NCBI GenBank assembly: GCA_017745175.1
Contig: JAGHZY010000006.1
Location: forward strand, 1-64,000
Reading direction: 5' to 3'
From: Sphingopyxis sp.
GTDB taxonomy: Bacteria; Pseudomonadota; Alphaproteobacteria; Sphingomonadales; Sphingomonadaceae
DNA: 64,000 nt
Shown: in pieces, positions 35,397 to 44,014 of the stretch
Layout: each line of letters starts with the position of its first letter
How positions within the stretch are numbered: position 1 is the stretch's first letter
Notes under the pieces: generated by a model
Database searches by the model: none
Seen by the model: the letters and a program-made list of their open reading frames with translations, nothing else
Told to the model about the DNA's origin: nothing
Translations under genes and position numbers: made by a program

Positions 35397-36992
35397 ATGA
35401 AGGCGGACAGCTATGCCGATGGGGCGATCCGCCCGACCCGCTATTCCTGGTACGCGCTGGGCATCCTCTTCCTCGTCTATCTCGCCAATTTCATAGACCG
35501 GCAGATGATCACGATCCTTGCGCCCGACATCAAGCGCGACCTCGGCCTCGACGATGCCGACATCGGCTTTTTGTACGGGACGGCGTTCGCGGTCTTCTAT
35601 GCGCTGTTCGGTATTCCGCTCGGACGGCTCGCCGACAGCTGGCACCGCGTCCGCCTGCTCACCATCGGCCTCGCGCTCTGGTCGGCGATGACGGCGCTGT
35701 CGGGGCTTGCGCGCAATGGGGCGATGCTGGCCGGTGCGCGCGTCGGCGTCGGGATCGGCGAAGCGACCGCCAGCCCCTCGGCCTATTCGCTGCTGTCCGA
35801 CATGTTCCCGAAGCGGCTTCGTGCCACCGCGATCGCCATCTATTCGGCGGGCGCCTATCTGGGCGGCGGCGTCTCGCTGATGATCGGCGGTCTCATCGTC
35901 CAGAACTGGGATCACGCCTATCCCGGCGGCGGTACCTTCGGCCTCGCCGGCTGGCAGGTCGCTTTCATGGCGGTGGGGCTGCCGGGCCTGCTGCTCGCAT
36001 TGTGGGTCGCGACGCTGCGCGAGCCGATGCGCGGGCTCATGGACGGGCTGCCGACGCCGCCGTCTTCCGAACCCTTTCGCGGTTTCGTCAAGGAGCTGTG
36101 CGCGGTGATCCCGCCCTTCACGCTGCTGGGCGCGGCGCGGCAGGGACGTGCGGCGCTCGCGGTCAACGTGGCGGCGGCGTTGCTCACGATCGCGGCTGCG
36201 TGGTTGCTGATCGGGCTGACCGGCGCGACGCTGCAATGGATTTGCGTCGGTACCGGCTATTATGCCGCCTTTTCCTGGGCGGTTTCGCTGCGCCATCGCG
36301 ACCCGCCGGCCTTCGCATTGATCTGGCGGTCGCCCGCCTTCCTTTCGACGATATCGGCCTTTGGCGTGCTCGGTTTCCTGACCTACGGGATGATCGCCTT
36401 CGCGCCCGCCTATGCGATCGAAACGCTGGGGGAAGATGCTGCCCGCGTCGGTCTCTGGATCGGCGGCGGCTGCGCGCTCAGCGGTTTCCTCGGGGTGATC
36501 GCCGGCGGCCATCTGTCGGACCGGATGCACCGGCGCCGCCCTGCCGGGCGCATCATCGTGATGGCGCTGGGCCTCGCGGGATCGGCAGTGCCGGTCTGGA
36601 GTGCCTTTCACATCCCGCCCGATCCCGGCGGCAGCGCCGATTTCCTGTGGTTCGCCCTCTGGGTGGCGCTGGCGAACTTCTTCTTCAGCACCGCCACCGG
36701 CGGCGCCGCGGCGACGACGCAGGACCTCGTGCTGTCGCGGATGCGCGGAACCGCGACGGCGATGCTGATCCTCGCATCGACGATGCTCGGCCTCGCGCTT
36801 GGCCCCTATCTGGTCGGCGAAATGTCGGTGGCCACCGGCAGCCTGGGGGGCGCCGTGATCACGACATTGTGGCTCGTGCCGGCGGGACTGGTCCTGTTGT
36901 ACGCCGCGTGGCGGACCGTGCCGCGCGAAACAGCGACGGTTGCCGAGCGCGCCCGCGTGGCCGGTGAGGTAATCGCGGTGCCGGGCCGCTGA
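35397..36992 (+). CDS. MFS transporter, Spinster-like
   Basis: The 531-residue 12-helix carrier starts with the Spinster-type pattern FLVYLANFIDRQMITILAPD and shows motif A as GIPLGRLADSWHRVR and the second motif ARVGVGIGEATASPSAYSLL. A cytoplasmic loop of about 60 residues separates the two halves. Bacterial relatives are common in sphingomonad degradation clusters and carry lipophilic carboxylates. It is divergent from the 2-hydroxyacid unit (210 bases between) and is followed by the acyl-CoA genes. Substrate unknown. Confidence 0.9.
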   Translation: MKADSYADGAIRPTRYSWYALGILFLVYLANFIDRQMITILAPDIKRDLGLDDADIGFLYGTAFAVFYALFGIPLGRLADSWHRVRLLTIGLALWSAMTALSGLARNGAMLAGARVGVGIGEATASPSAYSLLSDMFPKRLRATAIAIYSAGAYLGGGVSLMIGGLIVQNWDHAYPGGGTFGLAGWQVAFMAVGLPGLLLALWVATLREPMRGLMDGLPTPPSSEPFRGFVKELCAVIPPFTLLGAARQGRAALAVNVAAALLTIAAAWLLIGLTGATLQWICVGTGYYAAFSWAVSLRHRDPPAFALIWRSPAFLSTISAFGVLGFLTYGMIAFAPAYAIETLGEDAARVGLWIGGGCALSGFLGVIAGGHLSDRMHRRRPAGRIIVMALGLAGSAVPVWSAFHIPPDPGGSADFLWFALWVALANFFFSTATGGAAATTQDLVLSRMRGTATAMLILASTMLGLALGPYLVGEMSVATGSLGGAVITTLWLVPAGLVLLYAAWRTVPRETATVAERARVAGEVIAVPGR

Positions 36993-37023
36993 GCGCCACC
37001 CCCTCCGCACGCTTCGTCATCCC

Positions 37024-37038
37024 CCCCTCCAAGAGGGG
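37024..37038. repeat. C-run/G-run hairpin (copy 2)
   Basis: CCCCTC and GAGGGG form a short stem, followed by TTAGCGAGCGAAGCGGC. That tail recurs as GAGCGAAGCGGC after the copy at 58786. It separates the Spinster-like MFS gene from the acyl-CoA operon. Confidence 0.5.
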
Positions 37039-37100
37039 TTAGCGAGCGAAGCGGCCTCCCATAGCGTCGGCCCATCGAAAATATTCAAACGGAGCTGCCA

Positions 37101-37871
37101 GTGCCGATTTCATATTCACAGGAAGGGGCGGTGGGCTGGATCGTTCTCGATCGGCCCGAAGCGATGAACAGTCTCGATCGCGAGAGCGTGCTGCAGTTCA
37201 CCGAGCGGCTCGTCGCCTGGCGCGACGACGCGAGCGTCCGCGCGATTGCGTTGAGCGGCAACGGGCGCGCCTTCTGCGCCGGCGCCGATCTCAAGCAGGC
37301 GGGCGCGGCGGCCGGCCCGGGCGAGAAGACCTTGCTCGACCTGATCATCATCCTGTTCGACATGCTGCGCGCCTATCCCAAGCCGGTGATCGCCGCGGTC
37401 AACGGCCTCGCCTATGCCGGCGGGCTCGAAATCGTGATGTGCTGCGACATCGTCATCGCCGCCGAGGGTTCGAAATTCGCCGACGCGCACTCGAACTTCG
37501 GGGTCTTTCCCGGCGGCGGCGGCGCGGCGATCCTGCCGCGCAAGGTGCCGCCCAATGTCGCGCGCTACATGCTGTTCACCGGCGATCCGATCAGCGCCGC
37601 CGACGCCCGCCTCTATGGTCTGGTGAACGAGGTGGTCGCCGACGCCGAGCTGCGTCCGCGCGTCCAGGCCCTCGCCGACCGGCTGGCGAAGAAGAGCCCC
37701 GGGGTTCTCGCCGGAATGAAGCGGGTCGCGATCGAGGCGGCCGACAAGAGTGCGACCGACGCGCTGCGCCACGAGCTGCTCGAGGCGCACACCCACGGCC
37801 GCAGCTACGACATGCAGGAAGGGCTCAAGGCGTTCGCCGAAAAACGCGAGCCCCAGTTCAAGGGATATTGA
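37101..37871 (+). CDS. Enoyl-CoA hydratase/isomerase (crotonase family)
   Basis: The 256 residues start at a GTG with GGAG 6 bases upstream. Oxyanion motifs are GRAFCAGADLKQAG and VNGLAYAGGLEIVMCCD. The position of the second catalytic Glu reads FGVFPGGGGAAILPR, i.e. Gly-rich with no acid, so it may be an isomerase, hydrolase or an atypical hydratase. The protein ends FAEKREPQFKGY. It is the first gene of a plus-strand run with the thiolase gene 2 bases downstream. Confidence 0.88.
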   Translation: MPISYSQEGAVGWIVLDRPEAMNSLDRESVLQFTERLVAWRDDASVRAIALSGNGRAFCAGADLKQAGAAAGPGEKTLLDLIIILFDMLRAYPKPVIAAVNGLAYAGGLEIVMCCDIVIAAEGSKFADAHSNFGVFPGGGGAAILPRKVPPNVARYMLFTGDPISAADARLYGLVNEVVADAELRPRVQALADRLAKKSPGVLAGMKRVAIEAADKSATDALRHELLEAHTHGRSYDMQEGLKAFAEKREPQFKGY

Positions 37872-37873
37872 TC

Positions 37874-39115
37874 ATGGAAGACATCTACATCGTCGGCGTC
37901 GGGATGACGCATTTCGGTCGCCATATGGACAAGTCGGTCAAGCAGCTCACCGCCTGGGCGGTCGAGGATGCGCTGAAAGACGCCGATTGCGACCGCAAGT
38001 GGATCGGCGCTGCCTTCTTCGGCAACACAGGGCAGGGCCATTTCGATGGCCAGCACATGATCCGCGGCCAGGTCGCGCTGCTGCCGATGGGGATCGAGGG
38101 CATTCCCATCTATAATGTCGAGGCCGCCTGCGCTTCGGCGAGCAGCGCCTTCAACCTCGCCGTGATGCAGCTTCGCGCCGGCGCCACCGATGTCGCGCTC
38201 GCGGTGGGCGCCGAGAAAATGTATTATTCGGACAAGCAGAAGATGTTCTCGGTCTTCGATTCCGCATGGGATGTCGAAACCGCCGACAGCAACGCGCAAG
38301 CGGTCATCGACCTCGGCAAGGACATCACTCCGCCGCCTGGAACGACGTCGGACAAGCCCTACAGCCCGTTCATGGACGTCTATGCCGGCATGGGGCGCCA
38401 GGCGATGGCGCGCTTCGGCATCACCCAGCGCCAGGTCGCGGCGGTTGCGTCGAAGAACCACGGCCACTCGGTTCACAACGAGCGCTCGCAATATCGCATG
38501 CCGATGAGCATCGAGGAAATCCTCGCCGCACCGCCGATCACCTATCCGCTGACGCTGCCGATGTGCTCGCCGATTTCGGACGGTGCCGCGGCCGCAGTCA
38601 TCTGCACCGAGGCGGGGCTCAAGCGTTATGGCTTCGACCGCAGCCGCGCGATCAAGGTGCTGGCCTCGGGAATGCGCGCCGCGACCGCGCGCGACCCCAA
38701 CGACCATGAAGCCGCCGCTGGCCGCCAGCTTTCGCGCAAGATGTTCGAAGAAGCCGGCATCGGCCCCGAGGACATCGACGTCGCCGAATTGCACGACGCC
38801 GCCTCGATCGGCGAGCTGACGGGCTGCGAGAATCTGGGCCTCTTCCCCGAAGGCGAGAGCGGCATCATGGCTGAACGCGGCGAGACGACGATCGGCGGCA
38901 AGCTGCCAATCAATCCTTCGGGCGGCCTCGAATCCAAGGGGCACCCGATCGGCGCCACCGGGCTCGGCCAGATCTTCGAGATCGTTCAGCAGCTCCGCGG
39001 CGAATGCGGTCCGCGCCAGGTCGAGGGCGCGCGCATCGGCCTCCAGGTCAATGGCGGCGGCCTCTGGGGGATCGAGGAAAGCATCGATCATATCGGCATT
39101 TTCGGCCGCGCCTGA
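37874..39115 (+). CDS. Thiolase, SCP2/lipid-transfer type
   Basis: This 413-residue thiolase-fold enzyme has the nucleophile C86 in NVEAACASASSAF. It shows HDAASIGELTGCENLG and the C-terminal NPSGGLESKGHPIGATGLGQ with the active-site His. The family (SCPx/Ltp) cleaves 3-oxoacyl-CoAs, often branched or steroid side-chain ones. Some members are aldolases that need a DUF35 partner, but no DUF35 gene is present nearby. It is 2 bases after the crotonase gene and before an acyl-CoA dehydrogenase. Confidence 0.9.
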   Translation: MEDIYIVGVGMTHFGRHMDKSVKQLTAWAVEDALKDADCDRKWIGAAFFGNTGQGHFDGQHMIRGQVALLPMGIEGIPIYNVEAACASASSAFNLAVMQLRAGATDVALAVGAEKMYYSDKQKMFSVFDSAWDVETADSNAQAVIDLGKDITPPPGTTSDKPYSPFMDVYAGMGRQAMARFGITQRQVAAVASKNHGHSVHNERSQYRMPMSIEEILAAPPITYPLTLPMCSPISDGAAAAVICTEAGLKRYGFDRSRAIKVLASGMRAATARDPNDHEAAAGRQLSRKMFEEAGIGPEDIDVAELHDAASIGELTGCENLGLFPEGESGIMAERGETTIGGKLPINPSGGLESKGHPIGATGLGQIFEIVQQLRGECGPRQVEGARIGLQVNGGGLWGIEESIDHIGIFGRA

Positions 39116-39148
39116 CGCGACCTTCTCAAACAGGAACGGAACAATATC

Positions 39149-40297
39149 ATGACCTACCTCCAGCCTACCGAGGACCAGCGCCTCGCCGTCGAAAGCTTCC
39201 GCAAATTCCTCGAAGCCGAAATCCGGCCCTTCGCCCGGAAATATATCGATCGCTTCATTCCCAAGGAGGACATGCTCCAGATCACCCCGGCGCTCGCCGA
39301 ATTCGGTCTCCCCGGGGCGGCGGTGCCGGCCGAACATGGCGGGCTCGGCCTCGGCATGGTGACGCAGGCGATGTTGCTCGAGGAACTGATGACCGTGTCG
39401 GTCGACCTCGGTCTCTTCATGATGATCAACACGGGCACCGCGCGCTTCATCGCGACGATGGCGCCCGATCATCTGCGCGAGAAATATCTGCCGGGCCTGC
39501 TCGCGGGCACGACCTTCGGCAGCTTTGCGATCAGCGAACCCGACGTCGGATCGAACGTCGCCGAGATCAAGACGCGCGCGGTACGCGACGGCGATCACTT
39601 CGTCATCAGCGGCGAGAAGACCTGGATCACCGGCGGCCATTATTCGGACTTCATCATCTGCACGACGCGGACCGGCGAGAAGGAACTCTCGCACTTCCTG
39701 ATCGACCGCGAGGAACATGGCTATGAAACGCGCAACATCGACAAGATCGCGCTGAATTCGCAGTCGACCGCGCAGATATTCATCAGCGATGCGCGCGTGC
39801 CCGAAAGCAATATCATCGGCGGGCTCGGTACCGGCCTCAAGAATACGGTCAAGGAATTCGAATCGGCGCGGCCGCACGTCGGCCTGCTTTCGGTCGGGCT
39901 GATGCGCGCGGCGCTCGAGGAATCGATCGCCTATGCCAAGGAACGCAAGCAGTTCGGCAAGGTGATTGCGGCGCACCAGCTGATCGCGGCGAAGATCGCC
40001 GAAATGGCGACGATGGTCGATGCCTCGAAGCTGATGTGCTACCGTGCGCTGTCGCTGATCGACGCGGGCGTGCGCTGCGACCTTGAATCGTCGATGGCCA
40101 AATGGTTCGCGACCGAGGCCGCGGTCAAGGTCTGCCGCGACGCGGTCCAGCTCCACGGCGGCAACGGCCTGACCAAGGAGTTCAACGTCGAACGCCTCGC
40201 GCGCGAAGCGATCGTCATTCCCGTTCCCGACGGGACGACCGATATCCAGAAGCTGATCATCGCGCGCGGGCTCACCGGCATCTCGGCCTTCAACTGA
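39149..40297 (+). CDS. Acyl-CoA dehydrogenase
   Basis: This 382-residue flavoprotein has the FAD/substrate motifs FGSFAISEPDVGSNVAEIKT and GEKTWITGGHYSD. The C-terminal DAVQLHGGNGLTKEFNVER and the final VPDGTTDIQKLIIARGLTG are also seen. The catalytic glutamate cannot be fixed without alignment, but the complete C-terminal motif suggests a self-sufficient homo-oligomer. It is followed by two MaoC-type genes; its stop shares one base with the next start (TGATG). Confidence 0.93.
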   Translation: MTYLQPTEDQRLAVESFRKFLEAEIRPFARKYIDRFIPKEDMLQITPALAEFGLPGAAVPAEHGGLGLGMVTQAMLLEELMTVSVDLGLFMMINTGTARFIATMAPDHLREKYLPGLLAGTTFGSFAISEPDVGSNVAEIKTRAVRDGDHFVISGEKTWITGGHYSDFIICTTRTGEKELSHFLIDREEHGYETRNIDKIALNSQSTAQIFISDARVPESNIIGGLGTGLKNTVKEFESARPHVGLLSVGLMRAALEESIAYAKERKQFGKVIAAHQLIAAKIAEMATMVDASKLMCYRALSLIDAGVRCDLESSMAKWFATEAAVKVCRDAVQLHGGNGLTKEFNVERLAREAIVIPVPDGTTDIQKLIIARGLTGISAFN

Positions 40298-40737
40298 TGA
40301 TCGATCGGGCTTTCACAGGTAAGGCGCTCCCCAAATCGATCCTCACGATCGAGGCGGGGCGCCTCAATTTCTTCGCCAGGGCGATCGGGGAAACCAACCC
40401 GATCTACCTTGATGAAGCGGCGGCGAAAGCGGCCGGGCATTCCTCACTTCCCGCGCCACCCACCTTCATCTTCGCCGTCGAGCTGGATGCGGGTGCGATG
40501 GCGCGGGCCCTTGTCGAAATGGGCGTGAGACTGAACCGGGTGCTGCACGGCGAACAGAGCTTCACCTATCATGCCCCCGTTTATGCTGGAGACACCATCA
40601 CCGTGGAAACCCGGATCGGCGATATCTACGACAAGCGCGGCGGTGCGCTCGAATTCATCGAACTCAACTCGTCGGCGACGAACCAGCATGGAAAGCCCGT
40701 CGCGGATATCCGCGCCGTGGTCGTGGTGCGAAATTGA
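40297..40737 (+). CDS. MaoC-like hydratase subunit, N-terminal (FAS1-like) type
   Basis: The 146-residue hotdog protein has the MaoC_dehydrat_N pattern (FFARAIGETNPIYLDEAAAK, then LPAPPTFIFA and HGEQSFTYHAPVYAGDTITV). It lacks the Asp-x-x-x-His active-site pair of true R-hydratases. A small non-catalytic partner followed at once by a catalytic MaoC gene is the arrangement of heterodimeric steroid enoyl-CoA hydratases (ChsH1/ChsH2 style). The start overlaps the acyl-CoA dehydrogenase stop by one base. The end overlaps the next gene by 4 bases. Confidence 0.85.
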   Translation: MIDRAFTGKALPKSILTIEAGRLNFFARAIGETNPIYLDEAAAKAAGHSSLPAPPTFIFAVELDAGAMARALVEMGVRLNRVLHGEQSFTYHAPVYAGDTITVETRIGDIYDKRGGALEFIELNSSATNQHGKPVADIRAVVVVRN

Positions 40738-41168
40738 GCGCGCCCGATAGCGGTGTCGCCTATGGCGATGCGGTCACGATCGGCGACCGCCTGCCGCCGC
40801 TCGCGCTTGCTCCGCTCAGCCGGACGACCTGCGCGCTCTTTGCCGGATCGTCGGGCGATCACAATCCGATCCATATCGACAGCGACGCCGCGAAGGCGGC
40901 GGGGCTACCCGACGTGATCGGCCATGGCATGCTGTCGATGGCGATGCTCGGGCGGCTTCTGACCAACTGGGCGCCGCAAGCTGCCTTGCGGGGTTTCGGC
41001 GTTCGCTTTCAGGATACGACACAGATCGGCGATGCCGTGACCTGCTCGGGCGAGGTTGTCGAGCGCTTCGTCATCGATGGCGAAGTCCGGGTCAAGATCG
41101 CCATCGCCGCGATCGATGCCGCCGGCAGCACGAAAACAGCAGGGGAGGCGATTGTCGCCCTGCCCTGA
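40734..41168 (+). CDS. MaoC-like (R)-specific enoyl-CoA hydratase subunit
   Basis: The 144-residue hotdog protein has the active-site sequence SSGDHNPIHIDSDAAKAAGL, which holds the catalytic Asp and His, then GHGMLSMAMLGRLL. It starts with TTG inside the previous stop (TTGA), so the two MaoC proteins are made together and probably form a heterodimer. The (R)-hydroxyacyl-CoA product would suit the MFE-2-type SDR encoded at 50422. Confidence 0.88.
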   Translation: MSAPDSGVAYGDAVTIGDRLPPLALAPLSRTTCALFAGSSGDHNPIHIDSDAAKAAGLPDVIGHGMLSMAMLGRLLTNWAPQAALRGFGVRFQDTTQIGDAVTCSGEVVERFVIDGEVRVKIAIAAIDAAGSTKTAGEAIVALP

Positions 41169-41260
41169 TCGAGGTTAGGGCTGTCCCGGCCCCTCTGCCG
41201 GGCAAATCGAAACAAGAAGCCCGAAACGGGCGCCGCGTCGGCGCGGCCGGGAGAGTCACG

Positions 41261-42829
41261 ATGAAGCTGAATTTTGCCAATCTGATGGAGCAACTGGCCA
41301 TTCGCTTCGGGCCGTGCGAGGCGCTGGTCAACATCGAGCGCGGTCGGCGCTATGACTTCGCCGAACTGCATCGGCTGACCAACCGCATCGCCCATATGCT
41401 CCGCGAGCGGCTGGCCCTGCGGCGCGGCGACGTTTTTCTGTGCATTCTCGACAATGACAGCCTGTCGCTGCTCCACACCTGGACCGCACTGAAAGGCGAA
41501 GCGGCGGCCGCCTGGACGAACCTGCGCGATTCACTCGACGAGCATCTGTGGCAGGTCGACTTTATCAAACCGAAGGTCGTCTTCCTCGAGAATCATCTTC
41601 TCGATGCCTATTTCGGCCCGCTTCGCGAGCGCGGCGTCACCGTCGTCTGCATGGATCCGGTCGCCGAGCCGCGCGAAGGGCTGCATTATTTCTGGGACCT
41701 GGTCGAGGGCTTGCCCGACGGCAACCCCGGCGTCGAAAGCGATACGACGCGCGATATCCTCATCTATCGCTTCACCGGCGGCACGACCGGCCGGAGCAAG
41801 TGCGCTGAATATACGATGGACAATTGGCTGGCGTCGCGCGATTCCTTCTACGCCGAGTTCGAGCAGCTTTACGCGCCCGACACGCGCTATCTGCACCTCG
41901 CGCCGATCAGCCATGGCAGCGGATTGCTGATCCTGCCGACATTGTTCCGCGGCGGCTGCGCGGTCACCCAGAACATTCCGGACCTGAGCATATGGTGCCG
42001 CAACGTCGAGGCCGAGCGGATCACCAATTCGCTGATGCTGCCGACGATGATCTATCGCTTGCTCGATCTGCCCGCCGCGGCCGAACATGACCTTTCGACC
42101 CTGCGCGCGATCGGTTACGGTGGTTCGCCGATGAGCCCGGCGAAGCTCCGGCAGGCGCAGGACCGCTTCGGTAATATCTTCTCGCAGGGCTATGGCGCGA
42201 CCGAGTGCCTCCAGATCGTCACCAACCTGACGCAGGCCGACCATCTGACCGCGACCGACAAGCAGCTGGGCTCGGCGGGTCGGGTCGGCGGCCACCTCGA
42301 ACTGCGCGTGGTGGACGATAACGGGCAGGACGTGCCGCCGGGGGAGACCGGCGAAATCTGGCTCCGCTCGCGGGCAACGATCAGCGGCTATTTCGGCAAT
42401 CCCGAACAGACCGCCGCCGAGTTCGCAGAGGGCTTCTGGCACTCGGGCGACCTCGGCTATATCGATGAGGAGGGGTTCCTCTATCTGGTCGACCGCAAGA
42501 AGGACATGATCATCTCGGGCGGCTTCAACATCTATGCCGTCGAGGTGGAGGCCGCGGTCAATGCACACCCTGCGGTCGAGGCGTCGGCGGTCGTCGGCAT
42601 CCCGCACGAGGAGTGGGGCGAGGCGGTTCACGCCGAGGTCGTGCTGCGCGCGGGCGCCGACATCTCGGCCGACGCGCTGATCGGCCATTGCAAGGAAAAT
42701 CTGGGGCGGTTCAAGGTACCGAAGACGATCGCTTTCGTCGCGGCCTTGCCGCTGAGTTCGGCGGGCAAGATACTGCGCCGCGAGGTCCGCGACCGCTATT
42801 GGGCGGGCAAGGGTCGCCGCATTTCCTGA
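41261..42829 (+). CDS. Acyl-CoA synthetase (AMP-forming)
   Basis: The 522-residue ANL-family ligase activates a carboxylic acid to its CoA thioester. The phosphate loop is FTGGTTGRSK at about 171-180. GYGATECLQ, YLHLAPISHGSG and the hinge GDLGYIDEEGFLYLVDRKKD are present. The catalytic lysine is K503 in SSAGKILRR. FATP/FadD-like members in steroid and terpenoid clusters have this length. It follows the MaoC pair at a distance of 92 bases and is convergent with the nitronate monooxygenase-like gene. Confidence 0.93.
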   Translation: MKLNFANLMEQLAIRFGPCEALVNIERGRRYDFAELHRLTNRIAHMLRERLALRRGDVFLCILDNDSLSLLHTWTALKGEAAAAWTNLRDSLDEHLWQVDFIKPKVVFLENHLLDAYFGPLRERGVTVVCMDPVAEPREGLHYFWDLVEGLPDGNPGVESDTTRDILIYRFTGGTTGRSKCAEYTMDNWLASRDSFYAEFEQLYAPDTRYLHLAPISHGSGLLILPTLFRGGCAVTQNIPDLSIWCRNVEAERITNSLMLPTMIYRLLDLPAAAEHDLSTLRAIGYGGSPMSPAKLRQAQDRFGNIFSQGYGATECLQIVTNLTQADHLTATDKQLGSAGRVGGHLELRVVDDNGQDVPPGETGEIWLRSRATISGYFGNPEQTAAEFAEGFWHSGDLGYIDEEGFLYLVDRKKDMIISGGFNIYAVEVEAAVNAHPAVEASAVVGIPHEEWGEAVHAEVVLRAGADISADALIGHCKENLGRFKVPKTIAFVAALPLSSAGKILRREVRDRYWAGKGRRIS

Positions 42830-42839
42830 CGCGGGCCGG

Positions 42840-43781
42840 TCAGGCGGTCTCGAATTCGGCGATGGTGCGGGCGACGAGTTCTTCGACGGAGAGCACCGCG
42901 TCCACGCCAGAAACCGAATGGCCGGCGCTCCAGATATCCTTCCACCGTTTCGGGGTCTCACCAGGCACGCCGCGTCGGCTGATCGCGCGCCTTTCATCTG
43001 CAGGGCGGCCGAGTTCTTCGGGCGCGATGCCCGCGGCGCGGATCGACGGCATCAGGAAGCTTGCGGGCAAACCCGAAAAATGGCTGGTGAGAATCACATC
43101 GTCCATCGAACTCTGCCGCAGCATCGTGCGATAGGCGTCGGTCGCCATACTTTCGTGCGTCGCGATGAACTTCGTCCCCATATAGGCAAGGTCGCAGCCG
43201 AGCGTGATGGCGGCCTTTAGCGCGACGCCGTCGCTGATCCCGCCCGCGAGGATGATCGGACCGTCGAATTCGGCGCGGACGGCGCGGACGAAGGCGAGGG
43301 GATTGAGCCAGCCCGTCTGGCCGCCCGCGCCCGCGGTCAGCAGGACGAGGCCATCGGCGCCCGCATCGCGCGCCTTTCGGGCATGGTCGAGGCTGGCGAC
43401 GTCGGCGAACACCAGCGCGCCCGCGTCGTGCAGGATCGGGATGACCGGCTTGGGCGAGCCGACGCTGGTGATCACCAGCTCGACCCGATGGCGCGCGAGA
43501 CACGCCGCATCGGCGAGCGCCCGTGCCGACCCGACGATCAGATTGGGGCAGGGCGGGGCCGGCGCCTCAAGATCGGCCAGCCTCGCGTCGATGTCGGTCA
43601 GCCATTGACCGAGTTCTTCGGTCGTCCGCGCATTGAGCGTCGGGAATGAACCGATCACGCTCGACCGGCAGGCCGCCACGACCAGCTCTGGACCTGACAC
43701 CAAGAGCATTGGTGCGGCGATCAGCGGTAGCCGCAGACGCGATACGATCCGCTCGGGAAGCCTGTTCGAAGAGGGGGGCAT
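42840..43781 (-). CDS. Nitronate monooxygenase-like flavoprotein
   Basis: The 313-residue TIM-barrel NPD/IMPDH-related enzyme has an N-terminal LRLPLIAAPMLLVSGPELV and the FMN region LAGGISDGVALKAAITLGCD followed by MGTKFIATHES. The motif that in true nitronate monooxygenases is AGGH reads GAGGQTGW here, so the catalytic His is replaced by Gln. It is therefore more likely an FMN-dependent reductase or oxidase acting on another substrate. The ATG at 43781 follows a purine-rich region; an upstream extension has no family similarity. It is divergent from the TonB receptor at 44015. Confidence 0.85.
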   Translation of the reverse strand: MPPSSNRLPERIVSRLRLPLIAAPMLLVSGPELVVAACRSSVIGSFPTLNARTTEELGQWLTDIDARLADLEAPAPPCPNLIVGSARALADAACLARHRVELVITSVGSPKPVIPILHDAGALVFADVASLDHARKARDAGADGLVLLTAGAGGQTGWLNPLAFVRAVRAEFDGPIILAGGISDGVALKAAITLGCDLAYMGTKFIATHESMATDAYRTMLRQSSMDDVILTSHFSGLPASFLMPSIRAAGIAPEELGRPADERRAISRRGVPGETPKRWKDIWSAGHSVSGVDAVLSVEELVARTIAEFETA

Positions 43782-43868
43782 GAGGGTCTCCGTCGATCCT
43801 GAACCGCGTGGGCCGCGGGAGGTGCCCGCTCGGTCCTGTGACGCTACGGCGCGCTGCCGAAAGCTACG

Positions 43869-43888
43869 CCCCCCCAAGGAAGGGGGGG
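43869..43888. repeat. C-run/G-run hairpin (copy 3)
   Basis: Seven C and seven G residues flank AAGGAA, in the divergent region between the nitronate monooxygenase-like gene and the TonB receptor. Same family as the copies at 35251, 37024, 50309 and 58786. Confidence 0.5.
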
Positions 43889-44014
43889 TATTTGCGCTGT
43901 CATATGGCGCACGATGCCGGGACATAAAAAGCGATGTTCCCGAGATGCGGTCCTCCCCAGCGGATCCTTTGAATTGCGGTGAAACATAAGCGGATCACAA
44001 TGAGGGAGGTAGGG

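Noticed and set aside
37805-40156. 783-codon minus-strand frame opposite thiolase and acyl-CoA dehydrogenase genes
   Set aside because: It covers three well-supported plus-strand genes. The sequence is Arg/Asp/His-rich and without domains.
42840-43925. Longer nitronate monooxygenase-like protein starting at 43925
   Set aside because: The extra 48 residues have no family similarity and cross a C/G-run hairpin; the ATG at 43781 fits the homologous start.
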